Assembly: GCF_947496875.1 (NCBI RefSeq)
Contig: NZ_CANMEH010000014.1
Location: forward strand, 1-64,000
Length of the DNA stretch: 64,000 nt
Source: an uncultured Paracoccus sp.
GTDB taxonomy: Bacteria; Pseudomonadota; Alphaproteobacteria; Rhodobacterales; Rhodobacteraceae
Direction of reading: 5' to 3'
Positions 27,354 to 35,700 of the stretch are shown here, in pieces (the first letter of the stretch is position 1; every line of letters begins with the position of its first letter). A program made the position numbers and the translations under genes. The notes under the pieces were generated by a model, which had not been told where the DNA came from, did not search any database, and worked only from the letters and a program-made list of their open reading frames with translations.

Positions 27354-27644
27354 GTGAAAACACCCGTCGAACTTGACCCCGATGTGGATGATCTGGCCCC
27401 GTCCGGCCATGTCATCACCGCCTATGACGAGCAGCACTTTGTGACTTATCTGCGCCTTCTCGACGCCAAGTCCGAGGAAGCCGACTGGAAGGAAGTGGCG
27501 CGAATAGTTCTGCACCGCGATCCGACATCAGATGAGATGCGAACCCGACGATGCTGGCAGAGCCATCTGGAACGCGCTCAATGGCTGTCACGGGAAGGTT
27601 ACAGGCAAATACTGGAACAGGCTGCGGCAAACAGGAATCGGTGA
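27354..27644 (+). CDS. DUF2285 anti-activator, QseM-like
   Basis: A 96-residue protein whose core FVTYLRLLDAKSEEADWKEV, ARIVLHRD and SHLERAQWLSREGYRQILEQ is a stand-alone DUF2285 fold. In ICEMlSym(R7A), QseM is a small DUF2285 protein that binds and inhibits the excision activator FseA and a quorum-sensing activator. Here it converges on an FseA-like gene 7 bp away. The start is GTG 27354 with SD AAGGGG. No qseC-type repressor or luxI/luxR gene is visible nearby, so the upstream control differs or lies elsewhere. Confidence 0.72.
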   Translation: MKTPVELDPDVDDLAPSGHVITAYDEQHFVTYLRLLDAKSEEADWKEVARIVLHRDPTSDEMRTRRCWQSHLERAQWLSREGYRQILEQAAANRNR

Positions 27645-27651
27645 GATTGCC

Positions 27652-28341
27652 TCATTTGCCTTTTGATCGTGGAATCGGCTTGACCGGATAATGCAAAAGC
27701 AACCGATAGCCCCCGCGCATCATCCTGATGCCGTGGGCAACAAGACGACGTGCCTTATTCTTGCGCGGATCAGCCTCGAAATCTTCCTTGTTACCACGGA
27801 AGCCGAGCAGGACTTCGGCAACGGCGCGATAGCTTTCGCCGTGCAGCCGTGCGTCCAGCGCCCGTAGCGACAGAAGGTGCCATTGCCGAAGCTGCGCCGG
27901 CATGGCGCGAATATCCGGACCCGGAGAGCGGCCTGTCAGGCACCTCCAGAGGCGGCGGGCCGCATGGGCGCGTAATTCCATGAACTCGTCCATGGGCAGG
28001 ATTGCAGCATAGAAAGCTGCCGCATCGATCGCGCCCTGTGGCAGCCAGAATTGATGCTCCATCCCACCGATACGCCAGATCGCGTGCCAGCCATCCGGCG
28101 CGCGGCGCAGGATCAGGCCATCGAGATGCGCAAGAGCGACAAGCCTCCTGTCATCGGGATTGTTCTGCTCGACCGGTGACAGAATAATAGCCTGCGGATT
28201 GAAATGCGGCGACCAGAAAGGCGGTGCGCCGTCAGGCTGCGCGTCGGGGTCGTGTGCGAAATCGTACCCCCCAGCGGGCAGCAAAGGCGTCAACCTCTTC
28301 TCCCGCGGGTTCTCTCCTCTGCGCGAGTCTCTCGACGTCAT
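27652..28341 (-). CDS. DUF2285 half of an FseA-like excision activator
   Basis: This frame encodes the C-terminal part of an FseA-type protein: HDPDAQPDGAPPFWSPHFNP, QAIILSPVEQN, a middle domain and the DUF2285 end LRALDARLHGESYRAVAEVL with MMRGGYRLLLHYPVKPI. The first about 25 residues from 28341 are not family-like and come from overlap with the DUF6499 frame. Read after a +1 shift at the G6 run (28272-28267), it fuses with the upstream frame to give about 264 residues, close to known full-length proteins. Alone it may act as a product with a different role, as msi171 does in R7A. Confidence 0.78.
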   Translation of the reverse strand: MTSRDSRRGENPREKRLTPLLPAGGYDFAHDPDAQPDGAPPFWSPHFNPQAIILSPVEQNNPDDRRLVALAHLDGLILRRAPDGWHAIWRIGGMEHQFWLPQGAIDAAAFYAAILPMDEFMELRAHAARRLWRCLTGRSPGPDIRAMPAQLRQWHLLSLRALDARLHGESYRAVAEVLLGFRGNKEDFEADPRKNKARRLVAHGIRMMRGGYRLLLHYPVKPIPRSKGK

Positions 28342-28447
28342 GGCGATAGTCTTCGTTACGACGAAGATATTCCCAGGCGAAACCGGCGGGCGGAAGGTCT
28401 TTAATGCGTCTATAGGCCGCCGGAATACGCCAATCTATGCTCTGCAT
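28232..28447 (-). CDS. DUF6499 half of the FseA-like activator
   Basis: A 71-residue frame from ATG 28447 with the DUF6499 pattern DWRIPAAYRRIKDLPPAGFA, WEYLRRNEDYRHD and FAARWG. After ARWG the zero frame runs on for about ten residues to a stop at 28232. The family sequence continues in the +1 frame. In R7A, msi172 and msi171 are joined by programmed +1 ribosomal frameshifting to make FseA; the arrangement here is the same. A true frameshift mutation is the alternative. Confidence 0.75.
   Translation of the reverse strand: MQSIDWRIPAAYRRIKDLPPAGFAWEYLRRNEDYRHDVERLAQRREPAGEEVDAFAARWGVRFRTRPRRAA
28267..28272 (-). promoter_or_regulatory. G6 run, candidate +1 ribosomal frameshift site
   Basis: On the coding strand the junction is TGG-GGG-GTA-CGA in frame 0. 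Skipping one G gives TGG-GGG-TAC-GAT-TTC, which reads WGYDFAHDPDA and enters the DUF2285 frame. It is a run of six identical bases exactly at the domain boundary. It suits +1 slippage, but homopolymer sequencing error is also possible. Confidence 0.6.
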
Positions 28448-28617
28448 GGCGCGTCCTCCCAAAGCCGGACGGCACAAGGCCCATCCGACCTGAAAAGGCT
28501 GCGGTATTGAATGGTTTTGCGGTAGCGTCTCTAACGCGATAAGTGGATCGCCTAACCCGATCAATCCATTATACAATCTCGTTAGCACTGTTGCGCATCA
28601 CATGGGAGACACCCTGA

Positions 28618-28886
28618 CGACATACTTGTGTCAGTGATCGAAGCCGAATGGCGGAAACGCGCAACTGCGTGGTTCCGGCGCAGCCAAGAGCGCGGCCCGC
28701 TGGGCGACAAGGCGGCCGCCCATTATGGGCAGGTCCGCGCCGAGCTGGAGCGTGCGGGGCACGCCTTGCGGGCCGCACGACATGCAGATCGGCGCACACG
28801 CCCGCAGCGAAGGGCTGATCGTGGTGACGAATAACATGAAGGAGTTCGTCCGCATGCCCGGCGTGCGGGTGGAGAACCGGGTATAG
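28618..28886 (+). pseudogene. VapC-type PIN toxin remnant, frameshifted
   Basis: GDKAAAHYGQVRAELERAG in one frame continues in another as TPCGPHDMQIGAHARSEGLI then VVTNNMKEFVRMPGVRVEN to a stop at 28886. This is the C-terminal half of a VapC PIN ribonuclease. One G too many in the G4 run at 28756-28759 explains the break. The N-terminal acidic strand (DTN) and the VapB antitoxin are missing. No function is expected. Confidence 0.72.
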
Positions 28887-28921
28887 CGGTTGCGGTGGGC
28901 GTGACGGCTTTCGGGTATGAG

Positions 28922-28951
28922 AAAGGCCCCGACCTTGCGGTCGGAGCCTTT
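28922..28951 (-). terminator. Intrinsic-type terminator after the second DUF736 gene
   Basis: AAAGGC-CCCGACC (28922-28934) pairs with GGTCGG-GCCTTT (28939-28951) with one mismatch. On the minus strand the stem is followed by a short T-containing run. It lies 11 bp past the DUF736 stop. Confidence 0.6.
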
Positions 28952-28961
28952 GTGCCGCGCC

Positions 28962-29288
28962 TCAGTCGCCGCGGCGACCGTTGGGGCGGGACCAGATGAG
29001 GGAGAAGGTTTCGCCTTCTTCGTCATCGAAGAGGTTGGCGTAGATCGGGGCGTTGAAGCTCGGATCGTCCAGCTTGAGGCCCAGATAGTCGCGGCCTTCG
29101 TTAGAGCGCTTGGACCAGGCGGCGCCGATTTCGGCGCGGCCGACCAAAACCCGGTGGCTGGGGGCGTTCTCGCCGGTGGCGCGCAGGTCGGGAACGATGC
29201 GCACGCCTTTGGCCTTGACGCTTAGGGTGACGATTTCGCCGGTGAAGTCGTTCGAGCCGGTCTTCTTGAAGGTGCCGATGGTTGCCAT
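28962..29288 (-). CDS. DUF736 family protein (second copy)
   Basis: A 108-residue DUF736 protein: MATIGTFKKTGSNDFTGEIV, AEIGAAWSKRSNEGRDYLGL and NLFDDEEGETFSLIWSRP. This is the more typical member of the family, while the copy at 23193-23528 is diverged. Function unknown; strongly associated with alphaproteobacterial ICEs and plasmids. It is an independent unit with its own terminator downstream. Confidence 0.9.
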   Translation of the reverse strand: MATIGTFKKTGSNDFTGEIVTLSVKAKGVRIVPDLRATGENAPSHRVLVGRAEIGAAWSKRSNEGRDYLGLKLDDPSFNAPIYANLFDDEEGETFSLIWSRPNGRRGD

Positions 29289-29857
29289 TTTAAGTCTCCG
29301 TTTTCCGTTTCCGAGCCCGCACCATTGCGGCCTCTATGGCGATCGACTGGCCGGAGACGAACGCTGGCGCACCCCCTTTGGGGGCTGGACAGCACAGGAG
29401 AAACTTTCTTGTTCAGCGCGGAATGGCGGCTCTGCCGTCAGGGGAAGAAAGTTGTGACGACGCTGTTGCGCTAAAGCGGTCGAAGCGTATCGCGCTGCTC
29501 TTCGGCCAGATCAGGCCATTGAAGAGGCCGTTTGGAGCGGTCGAGACACGGGGGCTGAACGGAGACGTGGCAATCTTGAAGCCCCATCATGATGACCAGA
29601 CGGGTAACACCGGCATTGCCTGTCGCCCTGCGTCCCAGGCCATGCGCATCTCTTTTCCCGACGTGTTCTACCGGCATTGCCCCCAACCGGGTTCTGGTCA
29701 GTCCACAAACGCTGGTGCTCCCCGTTCTGCGCTCCTATGAGCCGCGTCTGTGCCTCAAGCTGATCCGATGCCTGGTCGCTGTCTGCCACCATTTTCCTGA
29801 CGAAGATGGAAGATGATCCGCATCCGCTTCTGGTCGCCATCAACGGATCATTGCGGT
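29289..29857. other. 569-bp stretch without a recognisable gene
   Basis: Open frames occur on both strands (for example 29336-29740 plus and 29471-29686 minus), but none resembles a family I know or has a good start. The minus-strand frame linking into the membrane-protein gene is a read-through after a frameshift. It may hold remnants of an insertion. Confidence 0.4.
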
Positions 29858-30296
29858 TCAGGTGCGTGCAAGGTTCCCGTCCGCTGGACCGGCTGCCGCC
29901 ATGCCTGCAACGCGCAGGAACGCCGTCACGCCCACGGCAACCGCGCCGACCACCGAGAAGATGAGCTGCCATGTATCGGACGGCATCGTGCTTGACGATT
30001 CCGAGCGTGGCGTAAAACCCGGCCATCCCTGCCGGAACGACGAAGGCCAGAGCAATCAGCAAACGCGCCCAGATCGGACGGACCAGCATGAGCAGGCCCT
30101 GACCGACTGCCAGTGTCAGACCGGCGGCGAGAAGACCAACAACGATGCCGCCGAGCCAGCCAGCACCAGTGCCATAGGCCAAGGTGCCCGCGTTCAGACC
30201 GATAAAGAACGGCAGAGCAAAGACGGCGAGATTGAACAGCAACCAGCACATAGTGCCGATGGCTGCGATGGAAACGAGGATTCCGAGAACGATCAT
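29858..30296 (-). pseudogene. Small ICE membrane protein interrupted by a frameshift
   Basis: From ATG 30296 the frame gives four hydrophobic segments (MIVLGILVSIAAIGTMCWLL, FALPFFIGLNAGTLAYGTG, GIVVGLLAAGLTLAVGQGLL, LLIALAFVVPAGMAGFYATL) ending GIVKHD. Then the expected final helix (WQLIFSVVGAVAVGVTAFLR, VAGMAAAGPAD) lies in the neighbouring frame to the stop at 29858. One extra base near 30000 explains this. Homologues are uncharacterised inner-membrane proteins of this ICE group. It could still make a shortened protein lacking the last helix. Confidence 0.6.
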
Positions 30297-30447
30297 GGTG
30301 GTGTCTCCGTGCAAAAGGTTGGACGGTTGCGCCTTCCACCACCACCATGGCGCATCGCGACATATAGCATGAATATGCCTGTCTGTGCGATGTGGATTGA
30401 TCGGCGGGAGCTATCGGCACGCTGATGATGAGGTGGGAAGGCAGCGC

Positions 30448-31374
30448 TCACGCGCTGCCGGTCCCGAAGCGATAGACCGGGATACCTATCTTGCGGGCCT
30501 TGTCGGCCAAGTTGTCCTGAATGCCCGTTCCGGGGAAGATGATGACCCCGATTGGCATCGTGGTGAGCATCTGGTCGTTGCGCTTGAACGGTGCTGCCTT
30601 GGCATATTTCGCCCAGTCGGGTTTGAAAGCGACCTGTGCGACCTTGCGGTTGTTGGCCCACGTGGCAGCGATGCGTTCCGCGCCCTTGGGCGATCCGCCG
30701 TGCATCAGCACCATGTCCGGGTGCTTGGCGTGGACCTGATCGAGCTTGGCCCAGATCGTCTGGTGATCGGTGGTGTCGCCGCCCGAGAAGGCGATCTTTG
30801 GTCCGGCGGGCAGCAGCACCTCGTTGTCGGCCCGACGTTTTGCGGCGATGAAGTCGCGGCTGTCGATCATGGCCGAGGTCATCTGGCGATGGTTGACCCG
30901 TGAGCCGGAGCGTTGCGACCAGGGCGTGCCGGTGGCGCGCAGATAGATGTCGGCGGCGGTATCGCGGAAGGTTTCCATGCTGTCGCGGCGCTCGATCAGG
31001 CTTTGGCCCGCGCCGATCAGGGTTTCGAGCTGGACGGATTTGACCTCGCTGCCGTCCTGTTCGCGCTGAAGGCGCTTCTGTGCCTGCTCGTTATCGTCGA
31101 GTTTGGTCTCGATCCGCTCGACAGCGCGGTGGAAGGTGTTGACGGTGGACCACATGATCTCGTCGAGGTCGAAATCGAGGCTGGTGTCGGCCATGGTGGA
31201 AATCAGGGCGTCGAAGATGTCGGAGACTGCGCCCTGAATGACGTGATCTTCGGGTGTAATCCGGGGGTCGGCCTCGTCTTCGGAGGGGCGGTAGCCGTAG
31301 AGTTCGAGTTCTTCGATGGCGTGGCCGGTCGGGGACGTCCTGTGCTCGGGTTCGAAATCGTCGTGCGCGTACAT
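30448..31374 (-). CDS. DUF2493 (SLOG-like) protein
   Basis: A 308-residue ICE backbone protein. The N-terminal half is helical with coiled-coil character (AVERIETKLDDNEQAQKRLQ). The C-terminal domain KIAFSGGDTTDHQTIWAKLD, VLMHGGSPKGAERIAATWA and FPGTGIQDNLADKARKIGIP is the DUF2493/SLOG Rossmann fold, which binds nucleotide-derived ligands. Role in the ICE is unknown. The start lies 22 bp after a perfect 15-bp palindrome (31396-31410). It is followed (minus strand) by the frameshifted membrane-protein gene. Confidence 0.88.
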   Translation of the reverse strand: MYAHDDFEPEHRTSPTGHAIEELELYGYRPSEDEADPRITPEDHVIQGAVSDIFDALISTMADTSLDFDLDEIMWSTVNTFHRAVERIETKLDDNEQAQKRLQREQDGSEVKSVQLETLIGAGQSLIERRDSMETFRDTAADIYLRATGTPWSQRSGSRVNHRQMTSAMIDSRDFIAAKRRADNEVLLPAGPKIAFSGGDTTDHQTIWAKLDQVHAKHPDMVLMHGGSPKGAERIAATWANNRKVAQVAFKPDWAKYAKAAPFKRNDQMLTTMPIGVIIFPGTGIQDNLADKARKIGIPVYRFGTGSA

Positions 31375-31681
31375 GGGATGCTTCCGTCAGTTGGACCGCG
31401 ACCGTCGCGGCCTTCATGGCGAGACACGCCCACGGGCGCTCCGGTCTGGCAGCGCGAGCCTCTGGCGAGGGTCTTGATGGCAAAGCCCGGCTGATTTGTT
31501 TCGCGCTGTAAAGGCGGGCTTGCCCGCCGACGGAAATCAGTCGGGCGCCGCCATTGCCTGACCGGAGCGTTTGTGGGCCGATCGCCCTCTCGGAAGGCCA
31601 AGGCGCAGTCCTCTGCTGATGACAGGATGCAGCCAATGCGCATGACGGGATCGGAACGCCCCGATCACGGCCCCGTGCCGG
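31375..31681. other. 307-bp gap with a leader hairpin
   Basis: CCGCGAC (31396-31402) and GTCGCGG (31404-31410) form a perfect palindrome 22 bp before the DUF2493 start, separated from it by a GGAAG Shine-Dalgarno. No gene is seen in the rest. The palindrome may fold in the mRNA leader or bind a protein. Confidence 0.45.
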
Positions 31682-32719
31682 CTATGCGATTGAAGCCATG
31701 AAGCGGCTGACGTCCTCGGGAGCGATTTGCACCCGGATCTCTGCCTGAATGGCATCCAGCCCGTAAGTTGCGAGATCTTCGTTGAAGTCCCCCATCATGG
31801 GCGAGAGTGTGATGGCCTCGATCCCGGCCTCGTGCGCCCGGTCCATCAGGCTATCACGAGCGCTGTCACCTGCCGGATCGTTGTCACGGACGATATAGAG
31901 CCTGCGCAGTTGCGGCGGGAACAGGATGGCGGCGAGGTGTCCGGCCGAGAGTGCGGAAACCATCGGCATGGTGGGCAGAGCCTGACGCAGCGACAGGATG
32001 GTTTCGATACCTTCCCCCGCTGCCATGACATCCTGCGCATCATCAAAACGAACCGCATGTCCGAGCAGGTCGCCCATTGCCTTCCTCGGCGGATCGACAG
32101 ACGCCTTGCCGGAACCGTCCGGGGCCAGCCATGTGCGGTGTGCGCCGGTGATCCTGCCATTGAGGTCGGTGACGGCGGCGATCATGGCGGGCCAGGCTTG
32201 CGTCGGGCCATCATCCTCGGGCCGCCAGTAGCAGTTGGGGTGGAAGCGCAGATTTGTGGTCTGGCGTAAATCCGTAATGCCGCGTCCGCGTAAATACGCT
32301 TCTGCGGTACTGTCGATCAGCGGCTGGGTCATGCGCCAGAGGCGGCGTGCGGCCTCGGATGATCTCGATGGTGTTGGCGTTCGGGACGGACGGGATGGCG
32401 GCTGCGGTTCAGGATGCGGCAGGGTGAGGAAGCGCCGGGCTTCTTCGGCAACGTCGGCGAAGTCGATCAGACCGAGCGAATCCCGGATGACATCGAGCAG
32501 ATCGCCATATTCACCCGTGGCCGAGTCCTGCCATTTACCGGCAATGCCTTTCACGCTGTCGTGCAGCCGGACGAACATGGAGCGGCCAGCCGTGTTTCGG
32601 ACATCGCCAACCTGCCAGTAATTGCCCTGTTTGCGACCATTCGACAGATAGTGACGGCACACCGCCTCGGCCTGTCGGCCGAGACGCTGCGCCAGTTCGG
32701 AAGCGTTGAGACGCGCCAT
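31682..32719 (-). CDS. Toprim domain protein (primase-like, DUF7146)
   Basis: A 345-residue protein. The N-terminal part (ASELAQRLGRQAEAVCRHYL, FVRLHDSVKGIAGKWQDSAT) resembles the domain before toprim in plasmid primases. AYLRGRGITDLRQTTNLRFH follows, then the toprim fold with MAAGEGIETILS and LYIVRDNDPAGDSARDSL (DxD). It probably takes part in priming or strand handling during ICE replication or after transfer. The start at 32719 overlaps the stop of the strawberry-notch gene by one base, so the two are coupled. Confidence 0.9.
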   Translation of the reverse strand: MARLNASELAQRLGRQAEAVCRHYLSNGRKQGNYWQVGDVRNTAGRSMFVRLHDSVKGIAGKWQDSATGEYGDLLDVIRDSLGLIDFADVAEEARRFLTLPHPEPQPPSRPSRTPTPSRSSEAARRLWRMTQPLIDSTAEAYLRGRGITDLRQTTNLRFHPNCYWRPEDDGPTQAWPAMIAAVTDLNGRITGAHRTWLAPDGSGKASVDPPRKAMGDLLGHAVRFDDAQDVMAAGEGIETILSLRQALPTMPMVSALSAGHLAAILFPPQLRRLYIVRDNDPAGDSARDSLMDRAHEAGIEAITLSPMMGDFNEDLATYGLDAIQAEIRVQIAPEDVSRFMASIA

Positions 32720-35700
32720 TATGCGGCCTCCCGCTCACCGATGCGCAGGGCCGGGAAGCGGTCAAGCAGTTTGCCGATGATCTCCGGTCCCGTTGCATCG
32801 ACGGGCACGAAGAAGCGCAGTTTCCACGAGATGATCTCGCTGAAGAGGCCATAGGCCCGCAGCCGTTCGCGCATCGCGTCAGTAAAGCCGGTCAGTTCGA
32901 TCCGGTTGGCGCCCATGACGCGGACGCGGCGCAATTGCAGCCCCTCGGCGAGATCAAGGATCGTGCGACCTTCGATCAGCGCGGTATAGGCGGCATCCGG
33001 TGTCAGGCTGTTGGTGACGCCACTGGTCGAAGCATTGGCGGCCCAGGCCGGCGATACCCGGCGACCGATGATGCGTTCGCCCTCGTCGGTCTGGAGCCGA
33101 TAGACGCGGGCGGAGTCCTGCGGCAGGCGTTTCCAGATCGGCAGAAGCAGCCCTGTCACCATATGCAGGATGCTGTCGGTGAACTCCGGCACCTGGGCCA
33201 GTTCCGCCTTCCAGGCTGTGGTGAAGGCGGCACGGTCAGCCTCGATCCAATGGGTCTCGCCCGTCGCCCGCACCGGAATGTTCATCGCCTCCATGGGACG
33301 GATCAGCCGCACGCGCCGTTCGATCTCGCCATCATCCAGCATGACGCTGGTGGTCGGGATCTGCACGGCGGCGCGACCGGATCGCTCGTTGATGAGCAAT
33401 CTTGCGCGGGGATCATCCAGTTCCGCGAGGGCCGCATCGAGCGTGACCGGCTGATTGCGTTTGCGCTCGGTGAGCGTCAGGAGCCGGGTTTCCGCGCCGG
33501 TGCCCGGATGGGTGTGGATCACTTGCCGGTCGGTGACGATGAAACTTTCGGCCTTCAGCGTTTCCAGCCCCATATCATAGGTGCCGGATGCAATCGCCCC
33601 GTCGATACGCGCCTGCAGAAGCTGCTCGAAGGCGGCGAACAGGATACCCTGCAATTCGATGGTCAATGCTAGCAGGCGGTTGAGGAAGGTGGTGATCGGC
33701 GGCAGGTCGTCCTTCACACCATTGCTGTCCATCAGCTTCAGGCCGGTTGCGGATTCAAACCGTTCGAGCGAGCATCCCTCGACCTTGCCGCGCACAATCA
33801 GCAGATAGAGCTGGCGCAACGCATCGCGAGCATAGGCGGATTCCAGATTATCCTCGGGACGGAACAGCCCCTGACCGCCGGTCTGGCGCTGGCCGCGTGT
33901 GATCGCGCCCAGCGTGTCGAGGCGGCGGGCGATGGTCGAGAGAAAGCGCTTCTCGGCTTTGACATCCGTGGCGATGGGCCGGAAGAGCGGCGGCTGCGCC
34001 TGATTGGTACGGTTGGTGCGACCCAGCCCCTGAATGGCGGCATCGGCCTTCCAGCCAGGTTCCAGCAGGTAATGCACGCGCAGCCGCTGGTTTTTCGCCG
34101 AGAGTTCGGCGTGATAGCTGCGCCCCGTACCACCGGCATCAGAGAAGACCAGAACGCGCTTCTGGTCATCCATGAAGGCCGAGGTCTCGGCAAGATTGGC
34201 AGAAGGCGCACGGTTCTCGACCGCAAGACGTGCCGATACCCCGTCACCCTTGCGCACGATCCGGCGCGAACGGCCTGTGACCTCGGCCACCATATCCGTG
34301 CCGAAGCGCTGCACGATCTGGTCGAGCGCTCCGGGGACAGGCGGAAGGGAACCCAGCTGCTCCAGCATCTCGTCGCGCCGCGCCACGGCTTCACGGCATT
34401 TCACCGGCTGACCATCGCGGAAGACGGGGCGTGACGACAGGTTGCCCTCGCCATCGGTGAAGGGTTCATAGAGCTGCACCGGGAAGGAATGCTGCAAATA
34501 CGAGCCGACATACTCCCTCGGCGTGACATCGACGGAAATATCGTTCCATTCCTCGGTCGGGATCTCGGACAGCCGCCGTTCCATCAGGGCTTCGCCAGTC
34601 GAGACGATCTGGATGACGGCGGCATGGCCCGCTTCCAGATCGGCCTCGATGGACCGGATCAGGGTCGGGGTTTTCATGGAGGTCAGCAGATGGCCGAAGA
34701 AGCGCTGCTTCGTGCTTTCAAAGGCCGAACGGGCGGCGGATTTGGCCTGCCGGTTCAGCGTCCCCTCGCTGCCGGTGATGTTGGCGGCTTCCATCGCCGC
34801 GTCCAGATTCCCATGAATGACGGCGAAGGCGGCAGCATATGAGTCGTAGATGTGCCGCTGTTCGTCCGTGAGCTGATGCTCGATCAGTTCATATTCGACG
34901 CCATCATAGGAGAGTGAGCGGGCGGTATAGAGGCCGAGAGATCGCAGGTCGCGGGCCAGGACCTCCATGGCCGCAACGCCACCGGCTTCGATCGCCTCTA
35001 CGAACTCTGCACGCGTCTGGAACGGAAAATCCTCACCACCCCAGAGGCCGAGGCGCTGCGCATAGGCGAGATTGTGGACGGTGGTGGCGCCGGTTGCCGA
35101 GACATAAACCACGCGGGCGTCGGGCAGCGCATGTTGGAGCCGCAGGCCCGCACGTCCCTGCTGCGAAGCGGCGACATCGCCGCGTTCTCCTTTTCCGCCA
35201 CCGGCATTCTGCATGGAATGGCTCTCGTCGAATATAATGGCTCCATCGAAATCGGAGCCCAACCATTCGACGATCTGCTTGACGCGGGAAACCTTCTCGC
35301 CCCGGTCGTCGGAGCGTAGCGTGGCATAGGTGGTAAAAAGGATGCCTTCCGACAGCGTGATCGGCTTGCCCTGCGGGAAGCGTGACAGAGGCGTGACAAG
35401 CAGTCGTTCCATGCCAAGCGCCGACCAGTCGCGCTGCGCGTCCTCGATCAGCTTGTCGGATTTGGAGATCCAGATCGCCTTGCGCCGACCGCGCAGCCAG
35501 TTGTCGAGAATGATGGCGGCGGACTGGCGGCCTTTGCCAGCGCCGGTTCCGTCACCGAGCATGAAGCCCCGGCGAAAGCGGATCGATCCGGCAGCATCCT
35601 CGGGTGCAGCGCTCACATTGTCGAAATGCTCGTCCACGGTCCATGCACCCGCGAGATGATCGGCATGGGCTTCACCAGCATAGATCACCGTTTCAAGCTG

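Noticed and set aside
28631..29026. 131-residue minus-strand frame over the VapC remnant
   Set aside because: The plus-strand PIN-domain reading explains this DNA across one frameshift; the minus frame has no features.
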